64,000 nt of DNA, taken from positions 744,001 to 808,000 of the forward strand of contig CANUEZ040000209.1 of assembly GCA_948099385.1 (NCBI GenBank). Reading direction: 5' to 3'. The stretch's first letter is position 1. Each line of letters starts with the position of its first letter. A model generated the notes under the pieces. It was not told the DNA's origin. It made no database searches and worked only from the letters and a program-made list of their open reading frames with translations. Source of the stretch: Fasciola hepatica. Lineage: Eukaryota; Platyhelminthes; Trematoda; Plagiorchiida; Fasciolidae. Below are positions 36,501-48,002 of this stretch, piece after piece. The position numbers and the translations under genes are program-made.

Positions 36501-37811
36501 ATGTTGAACAAAGCGTTCAGACCCATATGGGATAGCCTTGTGGTTTGGGTGTTCGACTGACATTCGTTCACCCCAACTCTTGATAGTGTATCCGTGTGGC
36601 CTCTGTCCATGTGCAATGCTCATGATTCCCCTATCGGATCAATCAGCTGTACAGTGCTTCCATCATTTTCAATGGTCAGTTCAGTGTTCAAGCTGCATGG
36701 AGAATCATATTATACAAATCTACTCTGCTACTGCTCTATTGCATTGTATGAGCAATCTGTGTGGGGCATGTTCATAAGGGAATGCCTTGGTTTTACTCAG
36801 GCCCATAAATAGAGAAGTGATGGAACATAGGATTGGATCGGTGTGCGAAAATTTAGTTGTTACCGTTCAAAGCGAAAGCGAAAGCCGAAGCCAATTTGGG
36901 GATTGTGCTATATCATGTAGTGTATATGTTGAACAAAGCGTTCAGACCCATATGGGATAGCCTTGTGGTTTGGGTGTTCGACTGACATTCGTTCACCCCA
37001 ACCCTTGTTCGTGTACCCGTGTGGGCTCTGTCCATGTGCAATGCTCATGGTTCCCTTAGCGGATCAAACAGCTGTACAATGCTTCCATAATTTTCAATGG
37101 TCAGTTCAGTGTTCAAGCTGCATGGAGAATCATATTATACAAATCTACTCTGCTACTGCTCTATTGCATTGTATGAGCAATCTGTGTGGGGATTGTTCAT
37201 CATGGAATGCCTTGGTTTTACTTAGGCCCATAAATAGAGAAGTGATGGAACATAGGATTGGATCGGTGTGCGAGAATTTGGTTGTTACCGTTCAAAGCGA
37301 AAGCGAAGCCGAAGCCAATTTGGGGATTGTGCTATATCATGTAGTGTATATGTTGAACAAAGCGTTCAGACCCATATCGGATAGCCTTGTGGTTTGGGTG
37401 TTCGACTGACATTCGTTCACCCCAACCCTTGTTCGTGTCCCCGTGTGGGCTCTGTCCATGTGCAATGCTCATGATTCCCTTAGCGGATCAAACAGCTGTA
37501 CAGTGCTTCCATCATTTTCAATGGTCAGTTCAGTGTTCAAGCTGCATGGAGAATCATATTATACAAATCTACTCTGCTACTGCTCTATTGCATTGTATAA
37601 GCAATCTGTGTGGGGATTGTTCATAAGGGAATGCCTTGGTTTTACTTAGGCCCATAAATAGAGAAGTGATGGAACATAGGATTGGATCGGTGTGCGAAAA
37701 TTTGGTTGTTACCGTTCAAAGCAAAAGCGAAAGCCGAAGCCAATTTGGGGATTGTGCTATATCATGTATTGTATATGTTGAACAAAGCGTTGAGACCCAT
37801 ATCGGATAGCC
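33571..37811. repeat. Irregular satellite stretch
   Basis: Ten monomers (33,571 to 37,387) mix several types. V types lie at 35,267 and 36,114, a YP type at 36,538, and hinge forms TAGGGCATG and GGGGCATG occur with TTCATCATGG at 34,417 and 35,267. The monomer at 36,963 has TTCATCATGG plus a one-base change in the hexamer tract, which opens a longer 148-codon frame without coding significance. Confidence 0.92.
36114..36962. repeat. V + YP monomer pair, copy 2
   Basis: Here too a V monomer with GGGGCATG and CATAACTAGAG precedes a YP monomer with GATAGTGTATCCGTG and TTTACTCAGGCCC, as at 30,607-31,455. Small differences exist, for example GATCAATCAG here and GATCATTCAG there. Confidence 0.8.
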
Positions 37812-38236
37812 TCGTGGTTTGGGTGTTCGACTGACATTCGTTCACCCAAACCCTTGTTCGTGTCCCCGTGTGGGCTCTGTCCATGTGCAATGCTCATGAT
37901 TCCCTTAGCGGATCAAACAGCTGTACAGTGCTTCCATCATTTTCAATGGTCAGTTCAGTGTTCAAGCTGCATGGAGAATCATATTATACAAATCTACTCT
38001 GCTACTGCTCTATTGCATTGTATGAGCAATCTGTGTGGGGATTGTTCATAAGGAAATGCCATGGTTTTACTTAGGCCCATAAATAGAGAAGTGATGGAAC
38101 ATAGGATTGGATCGGTGTGCGAAAATTTGGTTGTTACCGTTCAAAGCAAAAGCGAAAGCCGAAGCCAATTTGGGGATTGTGCTATATCATGTATTGTATA
38201 TGTTGAACAAAGCGTTGAGACCCATATCGGATAGCC
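37812..38236. repeat. HOR-C V-position monomer preceding the first full copy
   Basis: It carries GCCTCGTGG, TTCACCCAAACCC and AAGGAAATGCCATGG. This is the signature of the last monomer of HOR-C (compare 39,935 and 44,604), so a partial HOR-C copy seems to start the domain. Confidence 0.8.
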
Positions 38237-40359
38237 TCGTGGTTTGGGTGTTCGACTGACATTCGTTCACCCAAACCCTTGTTCGTGTCCCCGTGTGGGC
38301 TCTGTCCATGTGCAATGCTCATGATTCCCTTAGCGGATCAAACAGCTGTACAGTGCTTCCATCATTTTCAATGGTCAGTTCAGTGTTCAAGCTGCATGGA
38401 GAATCATATTATACAAATCTACTCTGCTACTGCTCTATTGCATTGTATGAGCAATCTGTTTGGATTGATCATAGAGGAATGCATTGGTTTTTTTTCTTAG
38501 GCCCATAAATAGAGAAGTGATGGAACATAGGATTGGATCGGTGTGCGAGAATTTGGTTGTTACCGTTCAAAGCGAAAGCGAAAGCCGAAGCCAATTTGGG
38601 GATTGTGCTATATCATGTAGTGTATATGTTGAACAAAGCGTTCAGACCCATATCGGATAGCCTCGTGGTTTGGGTGTTCGACTGACATTCGTTCACCCAA
38701 ACCCTTGTTCGTGTCCCCGTGTGGGCTCTGTCCATGTGCAATGCTCATGATTCCCTTAGCGGATCAAACAGCTGTACAGTGCTTCCATCATTTTCAATGG
38801 TCAGTTCAGTGTTCAAGCTGCATGGAGAATCATATTATACAAATCTACTCTGCTACTGCTCTATTGCATTGTATGAGCAATCTGTGTGGGGATTGTTCAT
38901 AAGGGAATGCCTTGGTTTTACTTAGGCCCATAAATAGAGAAGTGATGGAACATAGGATTGGATCGGTGTGCGAGAATTTGGTTATTACCGTTCAAAGAGA
39001 AAGCGAAAGCCGAAGCCAATTTGGGGATTGTGCTATATCATGTATTGTATATGTTGAACAAAGCGTTCAGACCCATATGGGATAGCCTTGTGGTTTGGGT
39101 GTTCGACTGACAATCGTTCACCCCAACCCTTGTTCGTGTCCCGTGTGGGCTCTGTCCATGTGCAATGCTCATGGTTCCCTTAGCGGATCAAACAGCTGTA
39201 CAGTGCTTCCATAATTGTCAATGGTCAGTTCAGTGTTCAAGCTGCATGGAGAATCATATTATACAAATCTACTCTGCAACTGCTCTATTGCATTGTATGA
39301 GCAATCTGTGTGGATTGTTCATCATGGAATGCCTTGGTTCTACTTAGGCCCATAAATAGAGAAGTGATGGAACATAGGATTGGATCGGTGTGCGAGAATT
39401 TGGTTGTTACCGTTCAAAGCGAAAGCGAAAGCCGAAGCCAATTTGGGGATTGTGCTATATCATGTATTGTATATGTTGAACAAAGCGTTGAGACCCATAT
39501 GGGATAGCCTTGTGGTTTGGGTGTTCGACTGACATTCGTTCACCCCAACCCTTGAGAGTGTATCCGTGTGGCCTCTGTCCATGTGCAATGCTCATGATTC
39601 CCTTAGCGGATCAATCAGCTGTACAGTGCTTCTATCATTTTCAATGGTCAGTTCAGTGTTCAAGCTGCATGGAGAATCATATTATACAAATCTACTCTGC
39701 TACTGCTCTATTGCATTGTATGAGCAATCTGTGTGGGGATTGTTCATAAGGGAATGCCTTGGTTTTACTTAGGCCCATAAATAGAGAAGTGATGGAACAT
39801 AGGATTGGATCGGTGTGCGAGAATTTGGTTGTTACCGTTCAAAGCAAAAGCGAAAGCCGAAGCCAATTTGGGGATTGTGCTATATCATGTATTGTATATG
39901 TTGAACAAAGCGTTCAGACCCATATCGGATAGCCTCGTGGTTTGGGTGTTCGACTGACATTCGTTCACCCAAACCCTTGTTCGTGTCCCCGTGTGGGCTC
40001 TGTCCATGTGCAATGCTCATGATTCCCTTAGCGGATCAAACAGCTGTACAGTGCTTCCATCATTTTCAATGGTCAGTTCAGTGTTCAAGCTGCATGGAGA
40101 ATCATATTATACAAATCTACTCTGCTACTGCTCTATTGCATTGTATGAGCAATCTGTGTGGGGATTGTTCATAAGGAAATGCCATGGTTTTACTTAGGCC
40201 CATAAATAGAGAAGTGATGGAACATAGGATTGGATCGGTGTGCGAGAATTTGGTTATTACCGTTCAAAGAGAAAGCGAAAGCCGAAGCCAATTTGGGGAT
40301 TGTGCTATATCATGTATTGTATATGTTGAACAAAGCGTTCAGACCCATATGGGATAGCC
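38237..40359. repeat. HOR-C copy 1 (pentamer R-S-T-U-V, 2,123 bp)
   Basis: R (38,237) has TTTGGATTGATCAT, GCATTGG and the expanded TTTTTTTTCTTAGG. S (38,663) has GCCTCGTGG and a long hinge. T (39,088) has CATGGTTCCC, AATTGTCAATGG, GCAACTGC and TTCATCATGG. U (39,510) has TTGAGAGTGTATCCGTG and TGCTTCTATC. V (39,935) has GCCTCGTGG and AAGGAAATGCCATGG. Lengths are 426, 425, 422, 425 and 425 bp. Confidence 0.92.
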
Positions 40360-42480
40360 TTGTGGTTTGGGTGTTCGACTGACAATCGTTCACCCCAACC
40401 CTTGTTCGTGTCCCCGTGTGGGCTCTGTCCATGTGCAATGCTCATGATTCCCTTAGCGGATCAAACAGCTGTACAGTGCTTCCATCATTTTCAATGGTCA
40501 GTTCAGTGTTCAAGCTGCATGGAGAATCATATTATACAAATCTACTCTGCTACTGCTCTATTGCATTGTATGAGCAATCTGTTTGGATTGATCATAAAGG
40601 AATGCATTGGTTTTTTTTCTTAGGCCCATAAATAGAGAAGTGATGGAACATAGGATTGGATCGGTGTGCGAGAATTTGGTTGTTACCGTTCAAAGCGAAA
40701 GCGAAAGCCGAAGCCAATTTGGGGATTGTGCTATATCATGTAGTGTATATGTTGAACAAAGCGTTGAGACCCATATCGGATAGCCTCGTGGTTTGGGTGT
40801 TCGACTGACATTCGTTCACCCAAACCCTTGTTCGTGTCCCCGTGTGGGCTCTGTCCATGTGCAATGCTCATGATTCCCTTAGCGGATCAAACAGCTGTAC
40901 AGTGCTTCCATCATTTTCAATGGTCAGTTCAGTGTTCAAGCTGCATGGAGAATCATATTATACAAATCTACTCTGCTACTGCTCTATTGCATTGTATGAG
41001 CAATCTGTGTGGGGATTGTTCATAAGGAAATGCCATGGTTTTACTTAGGCCCATAAATAGAGAAGTGATGGAACATAGGATTGGATCGGTGTGCGAGAAT
41101 TTGGTTATTACCGTTCAAAGAGAAAGCGAAAGCCGAAGCCAATTTGGGGATTGTGCTATATCATGTATTGTATATGTTGAACAAAGCGTTCAGACCCATA
41201 TGGGATAGCCTTGTGGTTTGGGTGTTCGACTGACAATCGTTCACCCCAACCCTTGTTCGTGTCCCGTGTGGGCTCTGTCCATGTGCAATGCTCATGGTTC
41301 CCTTAGCGGATCAAACAGCTGTACAGTGCTTCCATAATTGTCAATGGTCAGTTCAGTGTTCAAGCTGCATGGAGAATCATATTATACAAATCTACTCTGC
41401 AACTGCTCTATTGCATTGTATGAGCAATCTGTGTGGATTGTTCATCATGGAATGCCTTGGTTCTACTTAGGCCCATAAATAGAGAAGTGATGGAACATAG
41501 GATTGGATCGGTGTGCGAGAATTTGGTTGTTACCGTTCAAAGCGAAAGCGAAAGCCGAAGCCAATTTGGGGATTGTGCTATATCATGTATTGTATATGTT
41601 GAACAAAGCGTTCAGACCCATATCGGATAGCCTTGTGGTTTGGGTGTTCGACTGACATTCGTTCACCCCAACCCTTGAGAGTGTATCCGTGTGGCCTCTG
41701 TCCATGTGCAATGCTCATGATTCCCTTAGCGGATCAATCAGCTGTACAGTGCTTCTATCATTTTCAATGGTCAGTTCAGTGTTCAAGCTGCATGGAGAAT
41801 CATATTATACAAATCTACTCTGCTACTGCTCTATTGCATTGTATGAGCAATCTGTGTGGATTGTTCATAAGGGAATGCCTTGGTTTTACTTAGGCCCATA
41901 AATAGAGAAGTGATGGAACATAGGATTGGATCGGTGTGCGAGAATTTGGTTGTTACCGTTCAAAGCAAAAGCGAAAGCCGAAGCCAATTTGGGGATTGTG
42001 CTATATCATGTATTGTATATGTTGAACAAAGCGTTCAGACCCATATGGGATAGCCTTGTGGTTTGGGTGTTCGACTGACATTCGTTCACCCAAACCCTTG
42101 TTCGTGTCCCCGTGTGGGCTCTGTCCATGTGCAATGCTCATGATTCCCTTAGCGGATCAAACAGCTGTACAGTGCTTCCATCATTTTCAATGGTCAGTTC
42201 AGTGTTCAAGCTGCATGGAGAATCATATTATACAAATCTACTCTGCTACTGCTCTATTGCATTGTATGAGCAATCTGTGTGGGGATTGTTCATAAGGAAA
42301 TGCCATGGTTTTACTTAGGCCCATAAATAGAGAAGTGATGGAACATAGGATTGGATCGGTGTGCGAGAATTTGGTTATTACCGTTCAAAGAGAAAGCGAA
42401 AGCCGAAGCCAATTTGGGGATTGTGCTATATCATGTATTGTATATGTTGAACAAAGCGTTCAGACCCATATGGGATAGCC
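40360..42480. repeat. HOR-C copy 2 (R-S-T-U-V, 2,121 bp)
   Basis: Anchors are at 40,360, 40,786, 41,211, 41,633 and 42,056. S has acquired the V-type AAGGAAATGCCATGG, and V has lost GCCTCGTGG (TTGTGG instead) while keeping CCCAAACCC. U has the short hinge, which accounts for the 2-bp length difference. Confidence 0.92.
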
Positions 42481-45028
42481 TTGTGGTTTGGGTGTTCGAC
42501 TGACAATCGTTCACCCCAACCCTTGTTCGTGTCCCCGTGTGGGCTCTGTCCATGTGCAATGCTCATGATTCCCTTAGCGGATCAAACAGCTGTACAGTGC
42601 TTCCATCATTTTCAATGGTCAGTTCAGTGTTCAAGCTGCATGGAGAATCATATTATACAAATCTACTCTGCTACTGCTCTATTGCATTGTATGAGCAATC
42701 TGTTTGGATTGATCATAAAGGAATGCATTGGTTTTTTTTCTTAGGCCCATAAATAGAGAAGTGATGGAACATAGGATTGGATCGGTGTGCGAGAATTTGG
42801 TTGTTACCGTTCAAAGCGAAAGCGAAAGCCGAAGCCAATTTGGGGATTGTGCTATATCATGTAGTGTATATGTTGAACAAAGCGTTGAGACCCATATGGG
42901 ATAGCCTCGTGGTTTGGGTGTTCGACTGACATTCGTTCACCCAAACCCTTGTTCGTGTCCCCGTGTGGGCTCTGTCCATGTGCAATGCTCATGATTCCCT
43001 TAGCGGATCAAACAGCTGTACAGTGCTTCCATCATTTCCAATGGTCAGTTCAGTGTTCAAGCTGCATGGAGAATCATATTATACAAATCTACTCTGCTAC
43101 TGCTCTATTGCATTGTATGAGCAATCTGTGTGGGGATTGTTCATAAGGAAATGCCTTGGTTTTACTTAGGCCCATAAATAGAGAAGTGATGGAACATAGG
43201 ATTGGATCGGTGTGCGAGAATTTGGTTATTACCGTTCAAAGAGAAAGCGAAAGCCGAAGCCAATTTGGGGATTGTGCTATATCATGTATTGTATATGTTG
43301 AACAAAGCGTTCAGACCCATATGGGATAGCCTTGTGGTTTGGGTGTTCGACTGACAATCGTTCACCCCAACCCTTGTTCGTGTCCCCGTGTGGGCTCTGT
43401 CCATGTGCAATGCTCATGATTCCCTTAGCGGATCAAACAGCTGTACAGTGCTTCCATCATTTTCAATGGTCAGTTCAGTGTTCAAGCTGCATGGAGAATC
43501 ATATTATACAAATCTACTCTGCTACTGCTCTATTGCATTGTATGAGCAATCTGTTTGGATTGATCATAAATGAATGCATTGGTTTTTTTTCTTAGGCCCA
43601 TAAATAGGGAAGTGATGGAACATAGGATTGGATCGGTGTGCGAGAATTTGGTTGTTACCGTTCAAAGCGAAAGCGAAAGCCGAAGCCAATTTGGGGATTG
43701 TGCTATATCATGTATTGTATATGTTGAACAAAGCGTTCAGACCCATATCGGATAGCCTTGTGGTTTGGGTGTTCGACTGACATTCGTTCACCCCAACCCT
43801 TGTTCGTGTCCCCGTGTGGGCTCTGTCCATGTGCAATGCTCATGGTTCCCTTAGCGGATCAAACAGCTGTACAGTGCTTCCATAATTGTCAATGGTCAGT
43901 TCAGTGTTCAAGCTGCATGGAGAATCATATTATACAAATCTACTCTGCAACTGCTCTATTGCATTGTATGAGCAATCTGTGTGGATTGTTCATCATGGAA
44001 TGCCTTGGTTCTACTTAGGCCCATAAATAGAGAAGTGATGGAACATAGGATTGGATCGGTGTGCGAGAATTTGGTTGTTACCGTTCAAAGCGAAAGCGAA
44101 AGGCGAAGCCAATTTGGGGATTGTGCTATATCATGTAGTGTATATGTTGAAAAAATCATTGAGACCCATATCGGATAGCCTTGTGGTTTGGGTGTTCGAC
44201 TGACATTCGTTCACCCCAACCCTTGAGAGTGTATCCGTGTGGCCTCTGTCCATGTGCAATGCTCATGATTCCCTTAGCGGATCAATCAGCTGTACAGTGC
44301 TTCTATCATTTTCAATGGTCAGTTCAGTGTTCAAGCTGCATGGAGAATCATATTATACAAATCTACTCTGCTACTGCTCTATTGCATTGTATGAGCAATC
44401 TGTGTGGATTGTTCATAAAGGAATGCCTTGGTTTTACTTAGGCCCATAAATAGAGAAGTGATGGAACATAGGATTGGATCGGTGTGCGAGAATTTGGTTG
44501 TTACCGTTCAAAGCAAAAGCGAAAGCCGAAGCCAATTTGGGGATTGTGCTATATCATGTATTGTATATGTTGAACAAAGCGTTGAGACCCATATCGGATA
44601 GCCTCGTGGTTTGGGTGTTCGACTGACAATCGTTCACCCCAACCCTTGTTCGTGTCCCCGTGTGGGCTCTGTCCATGTGCAATGCTCATGATTCCCTTAG
44701 CGGATCAAACAGCTGTACAGTGCTTCCATCATTTTCAATGGTCAGTTCAGTGTTCAAGCTGCATGGAGAATCATATTATACAAATCTACTCTGCTACTGC
44801 TCTATTGCATTGTATGAGCAATCTGTGTGGGGATTGTTCATAAGGAAATGCCATGGTTTTACTTAGGCCCATAAATAGAGAAGTGATGGAACATAGGATT
44901 GGATCGGTGTGCGAGAATTTGGTTATTACCGTTCAAAGAGAAAGCGAAAGCCGAAGCCAATTTGGGGATTGTGCTATATCATGTATTGTATATGTTGAAC
45001 AAAGCGTTCAGACCCATATGGGATAGCC
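42481..45028. repeat. HOR-C copy 3, expanded hexamer R-S-R'-T-U-V (2,548 bp)
   Basis: Anchors are at 42,481, 42,907, 43,332, 43,758, 44,181 and 44,604. An extra R monomer (43,332, with CATAAATGAATGC and GAATAGGGAAGTG-like changes) sits between S and T. T here has the long CCCCGTG. The insertion of one full monomer in phase is what unequal crossing-over between HOR copies produces. Confidence 0.9.
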
Positions 45029-46302
45029 TTGTGGTTTGGGTGTTCGACTGACAATCGTTCACCCCAACCCTTGTTCGTGTCCCCGTGTGGGCTCTGTCCA
45101 TGTGCAATGCTCATGATTCCCTTAGCGGATCAAACAGCTGTACAGTGCTTCCATCATTTTCAATGGTCAGTTCAGTGTTCAAGCTGCATGGAGAATCATA
45201 TTATACAAATCTACTCTGCTACTGCTCTATTGCATTGTATGAGCAATCTGTTTGGATTGATCATAAAGGAATGCATTGGTTTTTTTTCTTAGGCCCATAA
45301 ATAGAGAAGTGATGGAACATAGGATTGGATCGGTGTGCGAGAATTTGGTTGTTACCGTTCAAAGCGAAAGCGAAAGCCGAAGCCAATTTGGGGATTGTGC
45401 TATATCATGTAGTGTATATGTTGAACAAAGCGTTCAGACCCATATGGGATAGCCTTGTGGTTTGGGTGTTCGACTGACATTCGTTCACCCCAACCCTTGT
45501 TCGTGTCCCCGTGTGGGCTCTGTCCATGTGCAATGCTCATGATTCCCTTAGCGGATCAAACAGCTGTACAGTGCTTCCATCATTTTCAATGGTCAGTTCA
45601 GTGTTCAAGCTGCATGGAGAATCATATTATACAAATCTACTCTGCTACTGCTCTATTGCATTGTATGAGTAATCTGTGTGGATTGTTCATAAGGGAATGC
45701 CTTGGTTTTACTTAGGCCCATAAATAGAGAAGTGATGGAACATAGGATTGGAACGGTGTGCGAGAATTTGGTTGTTACCGTTCAAAGCGAAAGCGAAAGC
45801 CGAAGCCAATTTGGGGATTGTGCTATATCATGTATTGTATATGTTGAACAAAGCGTTGAGACCCATATCGGATAGCCTCGTGGTTTGGGTGTTCGACTGA
45901 CATTCGTTCACCCAAACCCTTGTTCGTGTCCCCGTGTGGGCTCTGTCCATGTGCAATGCTCATGATTCCCTTAGCGGATCAAACAGCTGTACAGTGCTTC
46001 CATCATTTTCAATGGTCAGTTCAGTGTTCAAGCTGCATGGAGAATCATATTATACAAATCTACTCTGCTACTGCTCTATTGCATTGTATGAGCAATCTGT
46101 GTGGGGATTGTTCATAAGGAAATGCCATGGTTTTACTTAGGCCCATAAATAGAGAAGTGATGGAACATAGGATTGGATCGGTGTGCGAGAATTTGGTTAT
46201 TACCGTTCAAAGAGAAAGCGAAAGCCGAAGCCAATTTGGGGATTGTGCTATATCATGTATTGTATATGTTGAACAAAGCGTTCAGACCCATATGGGATAG
46301 CC
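45029..46302. repeat. HOR-C copy 4, contracted trimer R-S-V (1,274 bp)
   Basis: Anchors are at 45,029, 45,455 and 45,878. The T and U monomers are missing. The S-position monomer has ATGAGTAATCTG and a short hinge, unlike other S monomers, so it may be a hybrid with a neighbouring type. Confidence 0.85.
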
Positions 46303-48002
46303 TTGTGGTTTGGGTGTTCGACTGACAATCGTTCACCCCAACCCTTGTTCGTGTCCCCGTGTGGTCTCTGTCCATGTGCAATGCTCATGATTCCCTTAGC
46401 GGATCAAACAGCTGTACAGTGCTTCCATCATTTTCAATGGTCAGTTCAGTGTTCAAGCTGCATGGAGAATCATATTATACAAATCTACTCTGCTACTGCT
46501 CTATTGCATTGTATGAGCAATCTGTTTGGATTGATCATAAAGGAATGCATTGGTTTTTTTTCTTAGGCCCATAAATAGAGAAGTGATGGAACATAGGATT
46601 GGATCGGTGTGCGAGAATTTGGTTGTTACCGTTCAAAGCGAAAGCGAAAGCCGAAGCCAATTTGGGGATTGTGCTATATCGTGTAGTGTATATGTTGAAC
46701 AAAGCGTTCAGACCCATATGGGATAGCCTTGTGGTTTGGGTGTTCGACTGACAATCGTTCACCCCAACCCTTGTTCGTGTCCCCGTGTGGGCTCTGTCCA
46801 TGTGCAATGCTCATGATTCCCTTAGCGGATCAAACAGCTGTACAGTGCTTCCATAATTTTCAATGGTCAGTTCAGTGTTCAAGCTGCATGGACATTCATA
46901 TTATACAAATCTACTCTGCTACTGCTCTATTGCATTGTATGAGCAATCTGTGTGGATTGATCATAAAGGGAATGCCTTGGTTTTTTTTCTTAGGCCCATA
47001 AATAGAGAAGTGATGGAACATAGGATTGGATCGGTGTGCGAGAATTTGGTTGTTACCGTTCAAAGCGAAAGCAAAAGCCGAAGCCAATTTAGGGATTGTG
47101 CTATATCATGTATTGTATATGTTGAACAACGCTTTCAGACCCATATCGGATAGCCTTGTGGTTTGGGTGTTCGACTGACATTCATTCACCCCAACCCTTG
47201 TTCGTGTCCCCGTGTGGCCTCTGTCAATGTGCAATGCTCATGATTCCCTTAGCGGATCAATCAGCTGTACAGTGCTTCCATAATTGTCAATGGTCAGTTC
47301 AGTGTTCAAGCTGCATGGAGAATCATATTATACAAATCTACTCTGCTACTGCTCTATTGCATTGTATGAGCAATCTGTGTGGATTTTTCATAAGGGACTG
47401 CCTTGGTTTTACTTAGGCCCATAAATAGAGAAGTGATGGAACATAGGATTGGATCGGTGTGCGAGAATTTGGTTGTTACCGTTCAAAGCGAAAGCGAAAG
47501 CCGAAGCCAGTTTGGGGATTGTGCTATATCATGTATTGTATATGTTGAACAAAGCGTTGAGACCCATATCGGATAGCCTTGTGGTTTGGGTGTTCGACTG
47601 ACAATCGTTCACCCCAACCCTTGTTCGTGTCGCCGTGTGGGCTCTGTCCATGTGCAATGCTCATGATTCCCTTAGCGGATCAAACAGCTGTACAGTGCTT
47701 CCATCATTTTCAATGGTCAGTTCAGTGTTCAAGCTGCATGGAGAATCATATTATACAAATTTACTCTGCTACTGCTCTATTGCATTGTATGAGCAATCTG
47801 TGTGGGGATTGATCATCATGGAATGCCTCGGTTTTACTTAGGTCCATAAATAGAGAAGTGATGGAACATAGGATTGGATCGGTGTGCGAGAATTTGGTTG
47901 TTACCGTTCAAAGCGAAAGCGAAAGCCGAAGCCAATTTGGGGATTGTGCTATGTCATGTATTGTATATGTTAACAAAGCTATGAGACCCATATCCGATAG
48001 CC
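46303..48002. repeat. Decay of HOR-C into irregular monomers
   Basis: A final R monomer (46,303, with GTGTGGTCTCTGTCC) is followed by 46,729. That monomer keeps the T-run expansion and TTGATCAT but has GTGTGG and GGACATTCAT. Those at 47,156 (GTGTGGCCTCTGTCAATG) and 47,579 (GTGTCGCCGTG, TTGATCATCATGG) no longer follow the HOR-C order. Confidence 0.88.

Noticed and set aside
46535..46807. Minus-strand open frames of 80-106 codons (also 1,109-1,429, 17,221-17,541, 25,347-25,595 and 50,802-51,050)
   Set aside because: They are the reverse complement of ordinary monomers, found only where chance substitutions remove a stop, with no conservation between positions.
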